The position numbers and the translations under genes were made by a program. Source: Vreelandella boliviensis LC1 (GTDB taxonomy: Bacteria > Pseudomonadota > Gammaproteobacteria > Pseudomonadales > Halomonadaceae). From it: a stretch of 64,000 bases of DNA. The notes under the pieces are model-generated. The model ran no database searches. It saw only the letters and a list, made by a program, of their open reading frames with translations, and was not told the DNA's origin. Shown here piece by piece: positions 48,316 through 57,589 of the stretch. The stretch is from assembly GCF_000236035.1 (NCBI RefSeq), contig NZ_JH393258.1, positions 352,006 through 416,005 of the forward strand, read 5' to 3'. Numbering within the stretch: the first letter of the stretch is position 1; each line of letters starts with the position of its first letter.

Positions 48316-49419
48316 TTAACGACCCGACTTCACGCGATTCCAAATACGCGTGCGGGCGCGCTGCACATCTTGAGGCTTTTCAATCGCTACGTACAGGTTT
48401 TGCATGACCTCGGTTTCCGGGTAAATAGCCGAGTCATTGATGATCTCATCAGAGAGATACTCATTGGCCGCCACGTTAGGATTGGCATAACGCACGTACT
48501 CGGTAATTTCAGCGGCGATTTCCGGGTCGAGAATAAAGTTGATAAAGGCGTGAGCGTTTTCAGTGTTCGGCGCATCAGCGGGAACTGCCATCATATCGAA
48601 CCAGAGGGCAGCGCCTTCTTTGGGAATGCTGTAACCAATACTGAAATCACGGCCAGCCTCTTCAGCACGCTCGGCAGCCTGGAAAATATCGCCAGAGTAG
48701 CCAGCGGATACGCAGATATCACCATTCGCCAGATCAGACACATAGCGTGACGAATGGAAGTAGGTCATATTGTCGCGAACACCGGCAATCAACTCGCCGC
48801 CAGCTTCCAGGTCATCAATATTTTCGCTAAGCGGGTCTAAGCCCAAATACGCCATAGCGGGAGAGAGCATCTCATCACCTGAATCCAGCATCGACAAGCC
48901 GCAGCCCGCCTCGCTCAACGCAGCAGTTATTTCAGGGTCGAATAGAAGAGCCCAGCTATCCACCGGCGCGTCGTCACCCAAAATCTCCTTCACGCGATCA
49001 ACGTTATAGCCAATACCATTGGTGCCCCACATATAGGGAACAGAGTATTCGCTACCGGCATCGATGGTTTCCAAGCGGGTCATCAGTTCGGGGTTGAGAT
49101 TGTCAAAATTGGGCAGTAACTCATGATTGAGCGTCTGGTAAACACCGGCACTCAATTGACGAGTAAAGTAGTGGGTAGAGGGCACCACTACATCGTAGCC
49201 GGAGCGCCCGGCGAGCAGTGCGGCATCCAAAATTTCATTGCTATCATAAACGTCATAGATCACTTCAATGCTGGTACGCTCGGTGAATTTTTCCAGCGTT
49301 TCCGGAGCAATGTAGTCTGACCAGTTAAACACCCGCACCTCTTCAGCGTGGGTAGCGCTAGCCGCTGCGGCGAATGAGATGGCCGCAACGGCCGCGGAAA
49401 GTTTATGGATGTTCCCCAT
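48316..49419 (-). CDS. potF: Putrescine-binding periplasmic protein PotF
   Basis: The 367-residue protein has a signal peptide (cleavage near ASATHA) and the PotD/PotF fold, starting EVRVFNWSDYIAPETLEKF and including VVPSTHYFTRQL and YMWGTNGIGYNVDRV. Acidic residues of the pocket bind putrescine. A GTG two codons upstream is too close to the AGGAG site; the ATG at 49419 has good spacing. It heads the potFGHI operon, with 101 bases before potG. Confidence 0.94.
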   Translation of the reverse strand: MGNIHKLSAAVAAISFAAAASATHAEEVRVFNWSDYIAPETLEKFTERTSIEVIYDVYDSNEILDAALLAGRSGYDVVVPSTHYFTRQLSAGVYQTLNHELLPNFDNLNPELMTRLETIDAGSEYSVPYMWGTNGIGYNVDRVKEILGDDAPVDSWALLFDPEITAALSEAGCGLSMLDSGDEMLSPAMAYLGLDPLSENIDDLEAGGELIAGVRDNMTYFHSSRYVSDLANGDICVSAGYSGDIFQAAERAEEAGRDFSIGYSIPKEGAALWFDMMAVPADAPNTENAHAFINFILDPEIAAEITEYVRYANPNVAANEYLSDEIINDSAIYPETEVMQNLYVAIEKPQDVQRARTRIWNRVKSGR

Positions 49420-49786
49420 TATCACTGCTCCTGTTATCTAAGCTATTCACTAAACGATTCAGCCAAATAATTTGCCAAGTGCCTTTTACCAAGTGCGCCC
49501 TGCTGCTGTCGCCACCAGCTATCAGCGGCTAACAATAGCGTAGGCCATAATGCTGACCGTGCGAATTTTGCGGTGCAGCGACGTCGGCCGCAAGACAATG
49601 TGAAAAATTCTTGTATTTTACCCTACCGACCCCATTAAGTAGCCAATGAAACAGGATTCTCTTATCCGCCAATAGGGCAATGCTATTGGCTAGATGGCTT
49701 TTTTTAATTTTAGACATTAGTCACTAGCCGTTAGCATTAGCCATACTTTATAAACCCGACACTCATGACACCTGGAGATTATCTGA
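49420..49786. promoter_or_regulatory. potF-ahpC divergent intergenic region, no gene seen
   Basis: These 367 bases hold no convincing coding frame. The potF-proximal third contains a direct repeat of CCAAGTGC. The ahpC-proximal third is A+T-rich, with an OxyR-like site (49672-49708) and a plausible -10 region in TACTTTATAAA near 49747. Promoters of both potF and ahpC must lie here. Confidence 0.5.
49672..49708 (+). promoter_or_regulatory. OxyR-like binding site upstream of ahpC
   Basis: ATAG-N7-CTAT is followed at the same 7-base spacing by ATGG and TAAT, the four-part layout of OxyR sites with the first two tetrads perfect and the last two degraded. It ends 78 bases before the ahpC ATG, suitable for activation by peroxide. 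It is inferred from the consensus only. Confidence 0.55.
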
Positions 49787-50350
49787 ATGTCCTTGATCAA
49801 CACTGAAGTAAAGCCGTTTAAAGCCACTGCTTACCTGAATGGCGAATTCGTCGATGTGACTGAAGCGGATCTGCAAGGCCAATGGTCTATCTTTTTCTTC
49901 TACCCGGCTGACTTCACCTTTGTATGCCCGACCGAGCTTGGCGATCTGGCTGATCACTATGCTGAGTTCAAGAAGCTGGGCGTCGAAATCTACAGCGTTT
50001 CAACCGATACACACTTTACTCACAAAGCTTGGCACGACAGCTCTGAGACCATCGGTAAACTGCAATACCCGATGATTGCTGATCCGACGCTACGTATTTC
50101 GCGTAACTTCGAAGTACTGATTGAAGAAGCCGGCCTTGCTGAGCGCGGCACCTTTGTTGTCGACCCCGATGGCAAAATCCAAATTGTTGAAATCAACGCT
50201 GGCAACATTGGCCGTAACGCCGAAGAGCTGCTGCGTAAAGTGAAAGCTGCTCAATACGTTCGTGCCAACCCGAACGAAGTGTGCCCGGCTAAATGGAAAG
50301 AAGGCGAAGAAACACTCGCTCCGTCTCTGGATCTTGTAGGCAAAATCTAA
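49787..50350 (+). CDS. ahpC: Alkyl hydroperoxide reductase peroxiredoxin AhpC
   Basis: The 187-residue typical 2-Cys peroxiredoxin has the peroxidatic Cys47 in [16 protein letters not shown] and the resolving Cys in [10 protein letters not shown] near the C-terminus. It reduces hydrogen peroxide and organic peroxides and is recycled by AhpF, encoded downstream. A GGAG site precedes the ATG. A hairpin terminator separates it from ahpF, so ahpC should be expressed in excess. Confidence 0.97.
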   Translation: MSLINTEVKPFKATAYLNGEFVDVTEADLQGQWSIFFFYPADFTFVCPTELGDLADHYAEFKKLGVEIYSVSTDTHFTHKAWHDSSETIGKLQYPMIADPTLRISRNFEVLIEEAGLAERGTFVVDPDGKIQIVEINAGNIGRNAEELLRKVKAAQYVRANPNEVCPAKWKEGEETLAPSLDLVGKI

Positions 50351-50409
50351 ATCGCCTACAGCTTTCACGCGCTTGCTCTTATTTGCTAGCACAAGTGCGT
50401 GCAGATTCT

Positions 50410-50440
50410 ACGCCCGGGTTTCACCCGGGCGTTCTGTTTT
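50410..50440 (+). terminator. Hairpin terminator between ahpC and ahpF
   Basis: A perfect 10-bp G+C-rich stem ACGCCCGGGT/ACCCGGGCGT with a three-base loop is followed by TCTGTTTT. It should stop most transcripts after ahpC and leave some reading into ahpF. Confidence 0.8.
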
Positions 50441-50534
50441 AAAACAGTTTTCAAACCAGTTTCTAAATATTAATGATTAGCACCGTCACACGCGTGTGTT
50501 CAATACGTCTGTTACCTGCGAGGAAGCTACTGTC

Positions 50535-52091
50535 ATGCTGGACGCCAATTTAAAATCCCAGTTGAAAGCGTATCTGGAAAAAGTGACTCAGCCGTTCGAG
50601 ATCGTTGCCTCCCTCGATGACGGTGCCAAGTCGCAAGAACTCCTCGGCCTGCTTGAGGACATCAGCAGCTTAAGCGATAAGATTACGCTACACAGCGATG
50701 GCCAGGACGCCCGCAAGCCATCGTTTGCGATCAACCGCCCCGGTGAAGAGACGGGCGTGGTGTTTGCTGGTATCCCCATGGGTCACGAGTTTACATCGCT
50801 GGTGTTGGCGCTGCTGCAAGTAGGCGGCCATCCGCCCAAAACCTCTGATGAGCTACTCGACCAAATCAAAGACCTCGACGGCGAAATGCTGTTCGAGACT
50901 TACTACTCGCTTTCATGCCAGAACTGTCCTGACGTGGTACAAGCGCTAAACCTAATGGCGATTTTCAACCCGAACGTACGCCACGTCGCTATCGACGGGG
51001 CTCTGTTTCAGGACGAAGTTGAGTCGCGGGAAATCATGTCGGTGCCGAGCATTTATCTGAACGGTAAGCCGTTCGATCAAGGCCGCATGACACTTGAGCA
51101 GATTCTGGCCAAGGTTGATACTGGTGCCGCCGAACGCGATGCCAAAAAGCTAAACGAAAAAGCCGCTTTCGATACGCTGGTGATTGGTGGCGGTCCGGCA
51201 GGCGCGGCGGCAGCGATTTACTCAGCACGTAAAGGTATTAATACCGGCGTTGCAGCTGAGCGCTTCGGTGGCCAGGTAGCGGACACCATGGGAATTGAAA
51301 ACTTTATCTCTGTTTCCCATACCGAAGGCCCCAAACTGGTTAGTGCGCTTGAAGAGCACGTAAAAGATTACGAAGTCGATGTCATGAATCTGCAGCTTGC
51401 CACCTCATTTAAAGCAGCCGAGGTGGAAGGTGGCTTGCACGAAGTCGCCTTTGAGTCTGGCGCAAAGCTTAAGAGCAAAACCCTGATACTGGCGACGGGC
51501 GCCCGCTGGCGCGAAATGAATGTGCCCGGCGAACAGCAGTACCGCAACAAAGGCGTGGCTTACTGCCCCCACTGTGACGGCCCGCTGTTCAAAGGTAAGC
51601 GGGTAGCCGTGATCGGTGGCGGTAATTCGGGTGTTGAAGCGGCGATTGACCTGGCGGGTATAGTCGGCCATGTCACGTTGGTGGAGTTTATGGGCGAGAT
51701 GCGCGCCGACGCGGTATTGCAGAAAAAGCTCAAGAGCCTGCCTAACGTCGATATTATTCTCAACGCACAAACGACCGAAGTGACGGGTGATGGCAGCCGT
51801 GTCAATGGCTTGAACTATAAAGACCGCACCACCGATGAGAGCAAAACCATCGCGCTGGAAGGTATTTTTGTTCAGATTGGTCTGGTGCCTAACACCGAAT
51901 GGCTGAAAGGCTCACCGATTGAAATGACGCCCCGCGGTGAGATCATCGTGGATGCTCACGGTATGACCTCGGTACCCGGCGTATTCGCCGCAGGGGATGT
52001 TACTACTGTGCCCTACAAGCAGATCATCATCGCCATGGGCGAAGGCGCCAAGGCATCGCTGGGCGCCTTCGACTACTTAATCCGCAATTAA
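50535..52091 (+). CDS. ahpF: Alkyl hydroperoxide reductase flavoprotein AhpF
   Basis: The 518-residue protein has the N-terminal double thioredoxin-like domain with CQNC ([18 protein letters not shown]) and FAD and NAD(P)H Rossmann motifs ([37 protein letters not shown]). The catalytic disulfide motif is CPHCDGPLF. It passes electrons from NADH to AhpC. The ATG at 50535 ([11 protein letters not shown]) with AGGAAG upstream is the family start; the frame is open 13 codons earlier. Confidence 0.96.
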   Translation: MLDANLKSQLKAYLEKVTQPFEIVASLDDGAKSQELLGLLEDISSLSDKITLHSDGQDARKPSFAINRPGEETGVVFAGIPMGHEFTSLVLALLQVGGHPPKTSDELLDQIKDLDGEMLFETYYSLSCQNCPDVVQALNLMAIFNPNVRHVAIDGALFQDEVESREIMSVPSIYLNGKPFDQGRMTLEQILAKVDTGAAERDAKKLNEKAAFDTLVIGGGPAGAAAAIYSARKGINTGVAAERFGGQVADTMGIENFISVSHTEGPKLVSALEEHVKDYEVDVMNLQLATSFKAAEVEGGLHEVAFESGAKLKSKTLILATGARWREMNVPGEQQYRNKGVAYCPHCDGPLFKGKRVAVIGGGNSGVEAAIDLAGIVGHVTLVEFMGEMRADAVLQKKLKSLPNVDIILNAQTTEVTGDGSRVNGLNYKDRTTDESKTIALEGIFVQIGLVPNTEWLKGSPIEMTPRGEIIVDAHGMTSVPGVFAAGDVTTVPYKQIIIAMGEGAKASLGAFDYLIRN

Positions 52092-52164
52092 TGACTTAGT
52101 AGTGAAAGATTTAGTTAAAGACTTAGCAGCATCGATCCTTTTGACGTAAAAGACCGTGACGTCT

Positions 52165-52194
52165 AGCCCGCTGATTTCAGCGGGCTTTTTTTTC
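52165..52194 (+). terminator. Rho-independent terminator after ahpF
   Basis: AGCCCGCTGA/TCAGCGGGCT forms a stem followed by a run of eight T residues, 74 bases after the ahpF stop and before convergent phaC. Confidence 0.85.
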
Positions 52195-52237
52195 TGGTTT
52201 TGGGCACCAGCTATGCTATTCAAACCCAGCTAAGTAA

Positions 52238-54193
52238 TTACGTTTTAGACGGAATTTCCCCTAGCACTTCGGGAATTGTCGTTTTCACATAGCGTCCTGG
52301 CGCAGGCTCAATCACCTTGAGTTCACCATCACCAGGTTGGCGCACGGGCACCATCTTTTCGCTATCGGCATAGCTATTTTCGGTCATCCACGCCTGCCAG
52401 TGTGGCCACCAGGAGCCTTCCTGAGCAGTAGCGCTTTCCAGCCAGGCGTCATGGCTTTCCGGCAGTGCGTCGTTAGTCCAGTAGCCGTACTTGTTTTTAT
52501 GGGGCGGGTTGACGATACCCGCAATATGCCCAGAGCCGCCTAGTACAAAGGTGACCGGCCCCTTGGGTAGCAACGCCCCATAGTAGGTGCTGTTCCATTT
52601 GGCGATGTGGTCTTCTTTGGTGGATACGAAATAGCTGGGCGTTGACACCTTGCGCAGATCAATTTTCACGCCATCCAGTTCAATGCCACCAGGCTCAACC
52701 AAGCGGTTCTCTAAGTACATATGGCGCAAGTACCAAGCATGGGTACCTGCGGCTAAATTGGTGCCGTCGGTATTCCAGTAGAGCAGATCAAAGGCGGCGG
52801 GCGTTTCACCCTTCAAGTAGTTATTAATGTAGAACGACCAAAACAGATCATTCTCACGCAGCAAGTTGAAGGTGTAGGCCATTGAACGGCCATCAAGGTA
52901 ACCCTTCGCTTCTAGCGTTTTCTCAATCCCCTCAACTACCCGCTCATTAAGAAATACGCCGATGTCGCCAGGATCGCGAAAATCCTGCAGCGTGGCCATA
53001 TAGGTTACCGACCTTACTTTGCGCCCACGTCGAGTGCTGGTGAGATACGCCACCGTAGAAGCAGTCAACGTGCCTCCGACACAATAACTGAGTAGATTAA
53101 CCGACTTTTCGCCACAGGCCTGCTCAATGGCTTCCATGGCGCTAATCGGCCCCATCTGCATATAGTCGGCCCAGGTGATATCGCGCTGCTCCGGGCCAGG
53201 GTTACGCCAGGAGATCAAGAAGACAGTATGTCCTTGATCAACCAGCCACTTAACCATTGAGTTACCTTCACGTAGATCCAGAATGTAGTACTTATTGATC
53301 CACGGCGGCACCATCAGCAACGGCGTTTTAAAGGTCTTTTCCGTCGTTGGCGTGTACTGGATCAACTGGATCAATTCGTTTTCATACACCACCGAACCGG
53401 GAGTTACGGCGATGTTATCGCCCACACCAAAGGCGGCGCGATCGGTCATGCGGACATTAATACCTTCAGCAGAGTTACCCAAATCTTCCCGTAGGCGGGC
53501 TAAACCATCCACTAGGTTTTGACCACGGGTTTCAATGGTACGGCGCATGACCTCTGGGTTGGTGGTCATAAAGTTAGTGGGCGCCATCGCATTGACCAAC
53601 TGGCGAGCGTAAAACATCAAGTTACGCTGTTTGGTTTCATCCAAACCACTTAAACTTTCAACCAGCTCTTCCACCATCTGCGAGAACAGTAAGTACTGCT
53701 GCATAATGGCCATGTAGTGTGGGTCTTGAGTCCAAGCTTCGTCTTTAAAGCGGCGGTCACTTTTGGCCGGGGTGATCAGCGGAGTAATTTGCTCGCCAGC
53801 CATGCCACGAACGGCTTGCTGCCACAACAGCCACTGGTCTTGTAGCAAACGGTTCTGGGTTTCCCACAGTAGGGTAGGGTTTTGCATTAACGACTGCGCA
53901 CCCGCTTCAAAGCTTTCACGCATATCACTGTAAATGGAGTCGGCGGCTTCACTGGGCGCGATACGGGAAAGCAGATCCTGCATCAATCCTTGGTACTGTT
54001 CACCAATCTCTTTAAGCTGATTATTCCAGGCTTCAATCTCCGCTGTCGATAACCCTTCAGGCAGTCCTTGAGAGAGACCTTGAGAGAGACCTTGAGATAG
54101 CCCTTCAGAAAGCCCTTGAGGCAGTCCATAAGACAAGCCCTCAGAGAGCCCTTGCGATATTGCCTGGAACGGATTGTGCCATGCTGACTGCAT
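52238..54193 (-). CDS. phaC: Class I poly(3-hydroxyalkanoate) synthase with GLSx repeat N-terminus
   Basis: The 651-residue synthase has a catalytic alpha/beta-hydrolase domain. The nucleophile box reads SYCVGG (Ser369, Cys371), i.e. S-x-C-x-G rather than the usual G-x-C-x-G; I recall the same form reported for Halomonas synthases. PLLMVPPWINKYYILDL, a catalytic Asp in STKEDHIAKW and a His in GGSGHIAGIVN complete the triad. It polymerises hydroxyacyl-CoA into PHA on granules. Residues 14-49 are nine tetrapeptides of the form (Q/E/Y)GL(S/P), not part of the usual fold. The ATG at 54193 after GGGAG is chosen over a start 11 codons upstream. phaP lies upstream on the same strand. Confidence 0.95.
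   Translation of the reverse strand: MQSAWHNPFQAISQGLSEGLSYGLPQGLSEGLSQGLSQGLSQGLPEGLSTAEIEAWNNQLKEIGEQYQGLMQDLLSRIAPSEAADSIYSDMRESFEAGAQSLMQNPTLLWETQNRLLQDQWLLWQQAVRGMAGEQITPLITPAKSDRRFKDEAWTQDPHYMAIMQQYLLFSQMVEELVESLSGLDETKQRNLMFYARQLVNAMAPTNFMTTNPEVMRRTIETRGQNLVDGLARLREDLGNSAEGINVRMTDRAAFGVGDNIAVTPGSVVYENELIQLIQYTPTTEKTFKTPLLMVPPWINKYYILDLREGNSMVKWLVDQGHTVFLISWRNPGPEQRDITWADYMQMGPISAMEAIEQACGEKSVNLLSYCVGGTLTASTVAYLTSTRRGRKVRSVTYMATLQDFRDPGDIGVFLNERVVEGIEKTLEAKGYLDGRSMAYTFNLLRENDLFWSFYINNYLKGETPAAFDLLYWNTDGTNLAAGTHAWYLRHMYLENRLVEPGGIELDGVKIDLRKVSTPSYFVSTKEDHIAKWNSTYYGALLPKGPVTFVLGGSGHIAGIVNPPHKNKYGYWTNDALPESHDAWLESATAQEGSWWPHWQAWMTENSYADSEKMVPVRQPGDGELKVIEPAPGRYVKTTIPEVLGEIPSKT
54047..54154 (-). 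repeat. 12-bp tandem repeats coding GLSQ-type tetrapeptides in phaC
   Basis: Nine imperfect 12-base units encode QGLS, EGLS, YGLP, QGLS, EGLS, QGLS, QGLS, QGLP and EGLS. Several adjacent units differ by only one or two bases, so copy number may vary between strains. The same motif occurs at 55204-55251 in the next gene but one. Confidence 0.9.
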
Positions 54194-54256
54194 ACTTATT
54201 CTCCCTACGCCTATCTTCGGGCGCACCGACCGCTTTTGCTAAGATCAGTTTTAAAA

Positions 54257-54306
54257 TATAAGCTCAAGCTTATAAATGCATCGCGGCGCCCTTGGGCGCC
54301 GCGATG
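54257..54306. terminator. Two hairpins between phaP and phaC
   Basis: A perfect 13-bp G+C-rich stem CATCGCGGCGCCC/GGGCGCCGCGATG (54279-54306, two-base loop) follows the phaP stop. Next to it is an A+T-rich palindrome TATAAGCT-CA-AGCTTATA (54257-54274). The first is a plausible terminator or RNA-stabilising stem. The second could be an operator for phaC. No long T-run is seen. Confidence 0.6.
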
Positions 54307-54316
54307 ATGTCACTAA

Positions 54317-54727
54317 TCAGCTCTTACGCGATGACTGACTAGAGGCTTTGGCAGGCTGCTCGCTTTTAGTAGCAGCCTTGGCTTGCTCGGACATTTGCTG
54401 GCCGGCTTCGCTGAACATTTTTTCCATTTCAGACTTAAACTGCAGGCTCATTTCGCTCATTACGCGCGCATCTTCCTGCATCTGTTGGGAAAGCTCGTTC
54501 ATCATTTCAGCTTGCTTGGTGCCGAAATCACGTAGGCTTTCTGCGTCTTGAATTTCAGTGGCGCTACGAATGCGCTCGGTACCCATCTGGCTGTAGCGCT
54601 TCATGGCTTCCAGCTGATACTGGGTCATTTTTTCCATGTTGTTAAGCATCAGCGAATTAATTTTACGCATGGGCTCAAACATTTGCTTAGTTTGGGCGTT
54701 AAAGGCGTCCATCATATTGTCTTGCAT
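54317..54727 (-). CDS. phaP: Phasin family protein
   Basis: The 136-residue helical protein matches the phasin_2 pattern: FEPMRKINSLMLNNMEKMTQYQLEAMKRYSQMGTERIRSA followed by a Met/Gln/Glu-rich helix and a Ser/Lys/Ala-rich tail (AKASSQSSRKS). Phasins coat PHA granules and control their number and size. An AGGAG site precedes the ATG, and two copies of a putative repressor motif lie upstream (54787-54835). A G+C-rich hairpin separates it from phaC. Confidence 0.9.
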   Translation of the reverse strand: MQDNMMDAFNAQTKQMFEPMRKINSLMLNNMEKMTQYQLEAMKRYSQMGTERIRSATEIQDAESLRDFGTKQAEMMNELSQQMQEDARVMSEMSLQFKSEMEKMFSEAGQQMSEQAKAATKSEQPAKASSQSSRKS

Positions 54728-54786
54728 AGTGTCTGCTCCTGTTTAGTTCCTTGGCATGAGCCTTGGAGTGACTCATCGTGATGTAG

Positions 54787-54835
54787 TTTTGCTGCACTGC
54801 AAAAAGAGTAATCCCTGGCATGCTGCATTGCAACA
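54787..54835 (-). promoter_or_regulatory. Two TTGCARTGCAGCA direct repeats upstream of phaP
   Basis: Read on the minus strand, TTGCAATGCAGCA and TTGCAGTGCAGCA recur about 31 bases apart, 60-110 bases before the phaP ATG. The downstream copy also lies in an inverted repeat TTTTGC-N6-GCAAAA. TGC/GCA-rich motifs of this sort are known operators of the PHA-responsive repressor PhaR in other proteobacteria. A PhaR site is inferred. Confidence 0.55.
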
Positions 54836-54936
54836 CCACTGTTGCTTTCAGTGATGCTGTGCCGTATTACCCTGCCCTACCTCAACAGACCTGATACTGC
54901 CTGTTAAGTAAATCCGCGATAACTGACTAATTTATT

Positions 54937-55434
54937 CTATGCATCGCTACGCTTGGATGTAGAACGCGTGCTTGAACCGGAACGGGAGCGCGACGATGCT
55001 GTTGACTTGGTCTTACCACCACTACTGCTACTGGCACTTTTATTGGCATTACTCGCATTAGCACTTGCCGCACTGCTTTTCGTGCTATCAGCACTTTTCT
55101 TGGTTTCACTGCCGTTAGCCGAGGATGCACTAGTGGAATTAGTGCTTGAGCTGCCCGCTTGGCGCAACATATCCAGCATCATTTGCTGATAAGTGCCGAA
55201 GTTGGCTAGCCCTTGAGACAGCCCTTCAGATAACCCCTGAGAGAGACCTTGCTGCATCATCGGCTGCTGGAGAAAAGGCCTCATGAGACTCATGGGATCG
55301 TACCCTTCTACCCCAGACTCCATTTGCCGTTGGATATTTTCCAGCAGGTGTTTCTGGAAAGCTTCGACATCCGGCAAACCCAGTGATTGGCGAAACTCGT
55401 CCGGAGTAAGATCAAACTCAACGTTAATCTTCAT
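54937..55434 (-). CDS. DUF6489-like protein with GLSQ repeat and Ser/Lys-rich tail
   Basis: The 165-residue protein begins MKINVEFDLTPDEFRQSLGL and continues with PDVEAFQKHLLENIQRQM, which I recognise as resembling the DUF6489 family. Residues 62-77 are QGLS, QGLS, EGLS, QGLA, the same tetrapeptide repeat as in PhaC. Then comes a helix (TYQQMMLDMLRQAG) and, from residue about 93, a 70-residue tail almost wholly of Ser, Ala, Thr, Lys, Asn and Arg. This tail recalls the basic DNA-binding tails of PhaF-type phasins. The gene lies 209 bases upstream of phaP. A granule-associated or nucleoid-tethering role is inferred. The ATG at 55434 follows GGAGA. Confidence 0.78.
   Translation of the reverse strand: MKINVEFDLTPDEFRQSLGLPDVEAFQKHLLENIQRQMESGVEGYDPMSLMRPFLQQPMMQQGLSQGLSEGLSQGLANFGTYQQMMLDMLRQAGSSSTNSTSASSANGSETKKSADSTKSSAASANASNANKSASSSSGGKTKSTASSRSRSGSSTRSTSKRSDA
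55204..55251 (-). repeat. GLSQ-type repeats in the DUF6489-like gene
   Basis: Four 12-base units encode QGLS, QGLS, EGLS and QGLA, matching the phaC repeat at 54047-54154 in peptide and closely in DNA. Confidence 0.85.
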
Positions 55435-55524
55435 AGGCGTCTCCTGCACTGTTTGTCACGACCGTTAGTCATGCATTTGTTTTGTTTGAGTGTAGCAGCG
55501 AACTACAAATCTCACCGTATTGCG

Positions 55525-56616
55525 TTAGCGCTGGGTTAAACGCGGCGTATCAACGCTCACCTCACCATTTTGTCCGCGCTGGCGCAGCCAGTGATCCAGC
55601 AGCGTAATCGCCATCATCGCCTCAGCAATGGGCGTTGCGCGAATACCCACGCAGGGGTCGTGACGCCCTTTGGTAATTACTTCGACGGCCTGTCCATGGA
55701 CATCAATGGAGCGGCCCGGCGTGGTGATACTGGACGTCGGCTTTAGTGCTAGGCGAGCCACAATGGGCTGGCCGCTGGAGATACCACCAAGCACGCCGCC
55801 AGCGTGATTGGAGAGAAAACCTTCTGGCGTCATCTCGTCCCGGTGTTCACTGCCGCGCTGGGCGATACAGCCAAAACCTGCACCTATTTCAACACCTTTT
55901 ACCGCATTAATACTCATCAAACCATGCGCCAGATCAGCATCCAGGCGGTCAAATACCGGCTCGCCCAGCCCAACAGGCACGCCCTCAGCAATCACGGTAA
56001 TCTCAGCACCGACTGAATCCTGGTCGCGGCGCAATTGATCCATATAGGCTTCCAATTCGGCTACGCGCGCCGGGTCAGGGCAGAAAAAGGCATTTTGGCC
56101 CACCGACTCCCACTGTTTGAATTCAATCTTGATCGGGCCTAGCTGACTCATATAGCCGCGAATCTGCACCCCTTGGGCGGCCAGATACTTTTTGGCGATC
56201 GCCCCGGCGGCCACCCGCATGGCGGTTTCACGGGCGCTGGAACGCCCGCCACCACGATAGTCACGGTGGCCATATTTGTGGTGGTAGGTGTAATCCGCGT
56301 GGGCGGGCCGAAACTGCTCTTTGATTTTTGAGTAGTCGTTGGAGCGCTGGTCGGTATTTTCGATTAACAGGCCAATGGAGGTGCCGGTGGTCTTGCCTTC
56401 AAACACCCCGGACAGAATGCGCACCTGATCAGGCTCTTTGCGCTGGGTGGTATGCCGCGAACTGCCCGGCCTGCGGCGATCCAGATCGAGCTGCAAATCG
56501 GCTTCGCTTAACTCAAGCCCTGGCGGGCAGCCGTCCACGATCGCACCAAGCGCAGGGCCATGACTCTCACCAAACGTAGTGACGGTAAATAGTTTGCCAA
56601 AGGTATTGCCAGACAT
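55525..56616 (-). CDS. aroC: Chorismate synthase
   Basis: The 363-residue enzyme has the signatures [39 protein letters not shown] and [17 protein letters not shown]. It converts EPSP to chorismate with reduced FMN, the last step of the shikimate pathway that feeds trpGDC. The ATG at 56616 ([17 protein letters not shown]) with GAGGAA upstream is the family start. It follows prmB by 13 bases. Confidence 0.97.
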   Translation of the reverse strand: MSGNTFGKLFTVTTFGESHGPALGAIVDGCPPGLELSEADLQLDLDRRRPGSSRHTTQRKEPDQVRILSGVFEGKTTGTSIGLLIENTDQRSNDYSKIKEQFRPAHADYTYHHKYGHRDYRGGGRSSARETAMRVAAGAIAKKYLAAQGVQIRGYMSQLGPIKIEFKQWESVGQNAFFCPDPARVAELEAYMDQLRRDQDSVGAEITVIAEGVPVGLGEPVFDRLDADLAHGLMSINAVKGVEIGAGFGCIAQRGSEHRDEMTPEGFLSNHAGGVLGGISSGQPIVARLALKPTSSITTPGRSIDVHGQAVEVITKGRHDPCVGIRATPIAEAMMAITLLDHWLRQRGQNGEVSVDTPRLTQR

Positions 56617-56629
56617 GGCGGTTAGTTCC

Positions 56630-57589
56630 TCACTGGAAAGACGCCGCATGGGCGTCGAGTTCAGCGGCGCTCAAGGCAAATACGCCCTGGCCACCACGCT
56701 CGAATTCAAGCCATAAGAAAGGCACGTCGGGAAACGCGGCTTCCACATGGCGATCAGAGTTGCCGACCTCTACAATCAGCCAGCCCTCATCGGTTAAGTG
56801 TTCCCGCGCTTCACGCAGTATGCGTCGCACAATATCCAGGCCATCGCTGCCTGCGCCCAGCGCTAACGAAGGCTCATGGCGAAACTCGGCGGGCATGGTG
56901 GCAAGGTCGCGAGCATCCACATAGGGCGGATTGGAGACGATGAGATCAAAACGCCGCCCTTCCAAGCCACCGAAGACGTCCGACTCGACCGCACGTACCC
57001 GATCGCCCACATCGTGGCGGGTAATATTTTGCCGTGCCACGGCTAGAGCATCCTGGCTGATATCCGCAAGCGCCACTTCGCAGGTGGGCAAATAGAGAGC
57101 TGTGGCAATGCCGATGCAGCCGGAGCCGGTGCATAAGTCCAGCACACTGGCGGGCGGCTCTTCTGGGAACCAGGCAGCAAAGCCATCCTCAATCAGCTCG
57201 GCAATCGGCGAGCGCGGAATCAGCACGCGTTCATCAACGCTAAACGGGTGACCGGCAAAAAAGCTCTCGCCGAGCAAATAAGGCAGCGGGCGACGGGTGG
57301 TGATACGCTTCCGCGCCAGGGCAATAATCCGCTGGCGTTCAACGGGCAGCAGCCGCGCTTCTAATACACTGGGGTCAATATTCCACGGCAGGTGCAGCGC
57401 GCCTAAGCAGAGCGCCACCGCCTCATCCCAGGCAGAGTCAGTGCCATGGCCATAGTGCAGCCCCGCCAGATAAAACTCGCTGGAGACCCAGCGCAGGTAG
57501 TCGCGTAGCGTAAACAGCTGGCTCACCAGCAACGACTCCGACAGGGAAAGGGTTGAGTGTGAATGCTCAACATTTAGATGCGTGGTCAC
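56630..57589 (-). CDS. prmB: Ribosomal protein L3 glutamine N5-methyltransferase
   Basis: The 319-residue SAM methyltransferase has the motif [20 protein letters not shown] and the glutamine-binding NPPY (VSNPPYVDA). The N-terminal region ([25 protein letters not shown]) separates PrmB from release-factor methyltransferase PrmC. It modifies a glutamine of ribosomal protein L3. It is divergent from smrB and co-oriented with aroC, a common gammaproteobacterial arrangement. Confidence 0.94.
   Translation of the reverse strand: MTTHLNVEHSHSTLSLSESLLVSQLFTLRDYLRWVSSEFYLAGLHYGHGTDSAWDEAVALCLGALHLPWNIDPSVLEARLLPVERQRIIALARKRITTRRPLPYLLGESFFAGHPFSVDERVLIPRSPIAELIEDGFAAWFPEEPPASVLDLCTGSGCIGIATALYLPTCEVALADISQDALAVARQNITRHDVGDRVRAVESDVFGGLEGRRFDLIVSNPPYVDARDLATMPAEFRHEPSLALGAGSDGLDIVRRILREAREHLTDEGWLIVEVGNSDRHVEAAFPDVPFLWLEFERGGQGVFALSAAELDAHAASFQ

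Noticed and set aside
54047..54154. Array of short repeats considered as CRISPR
   Set aside because: Units are 12 bases with no spacers and lie in frame inside phaC; no cas genes are near.
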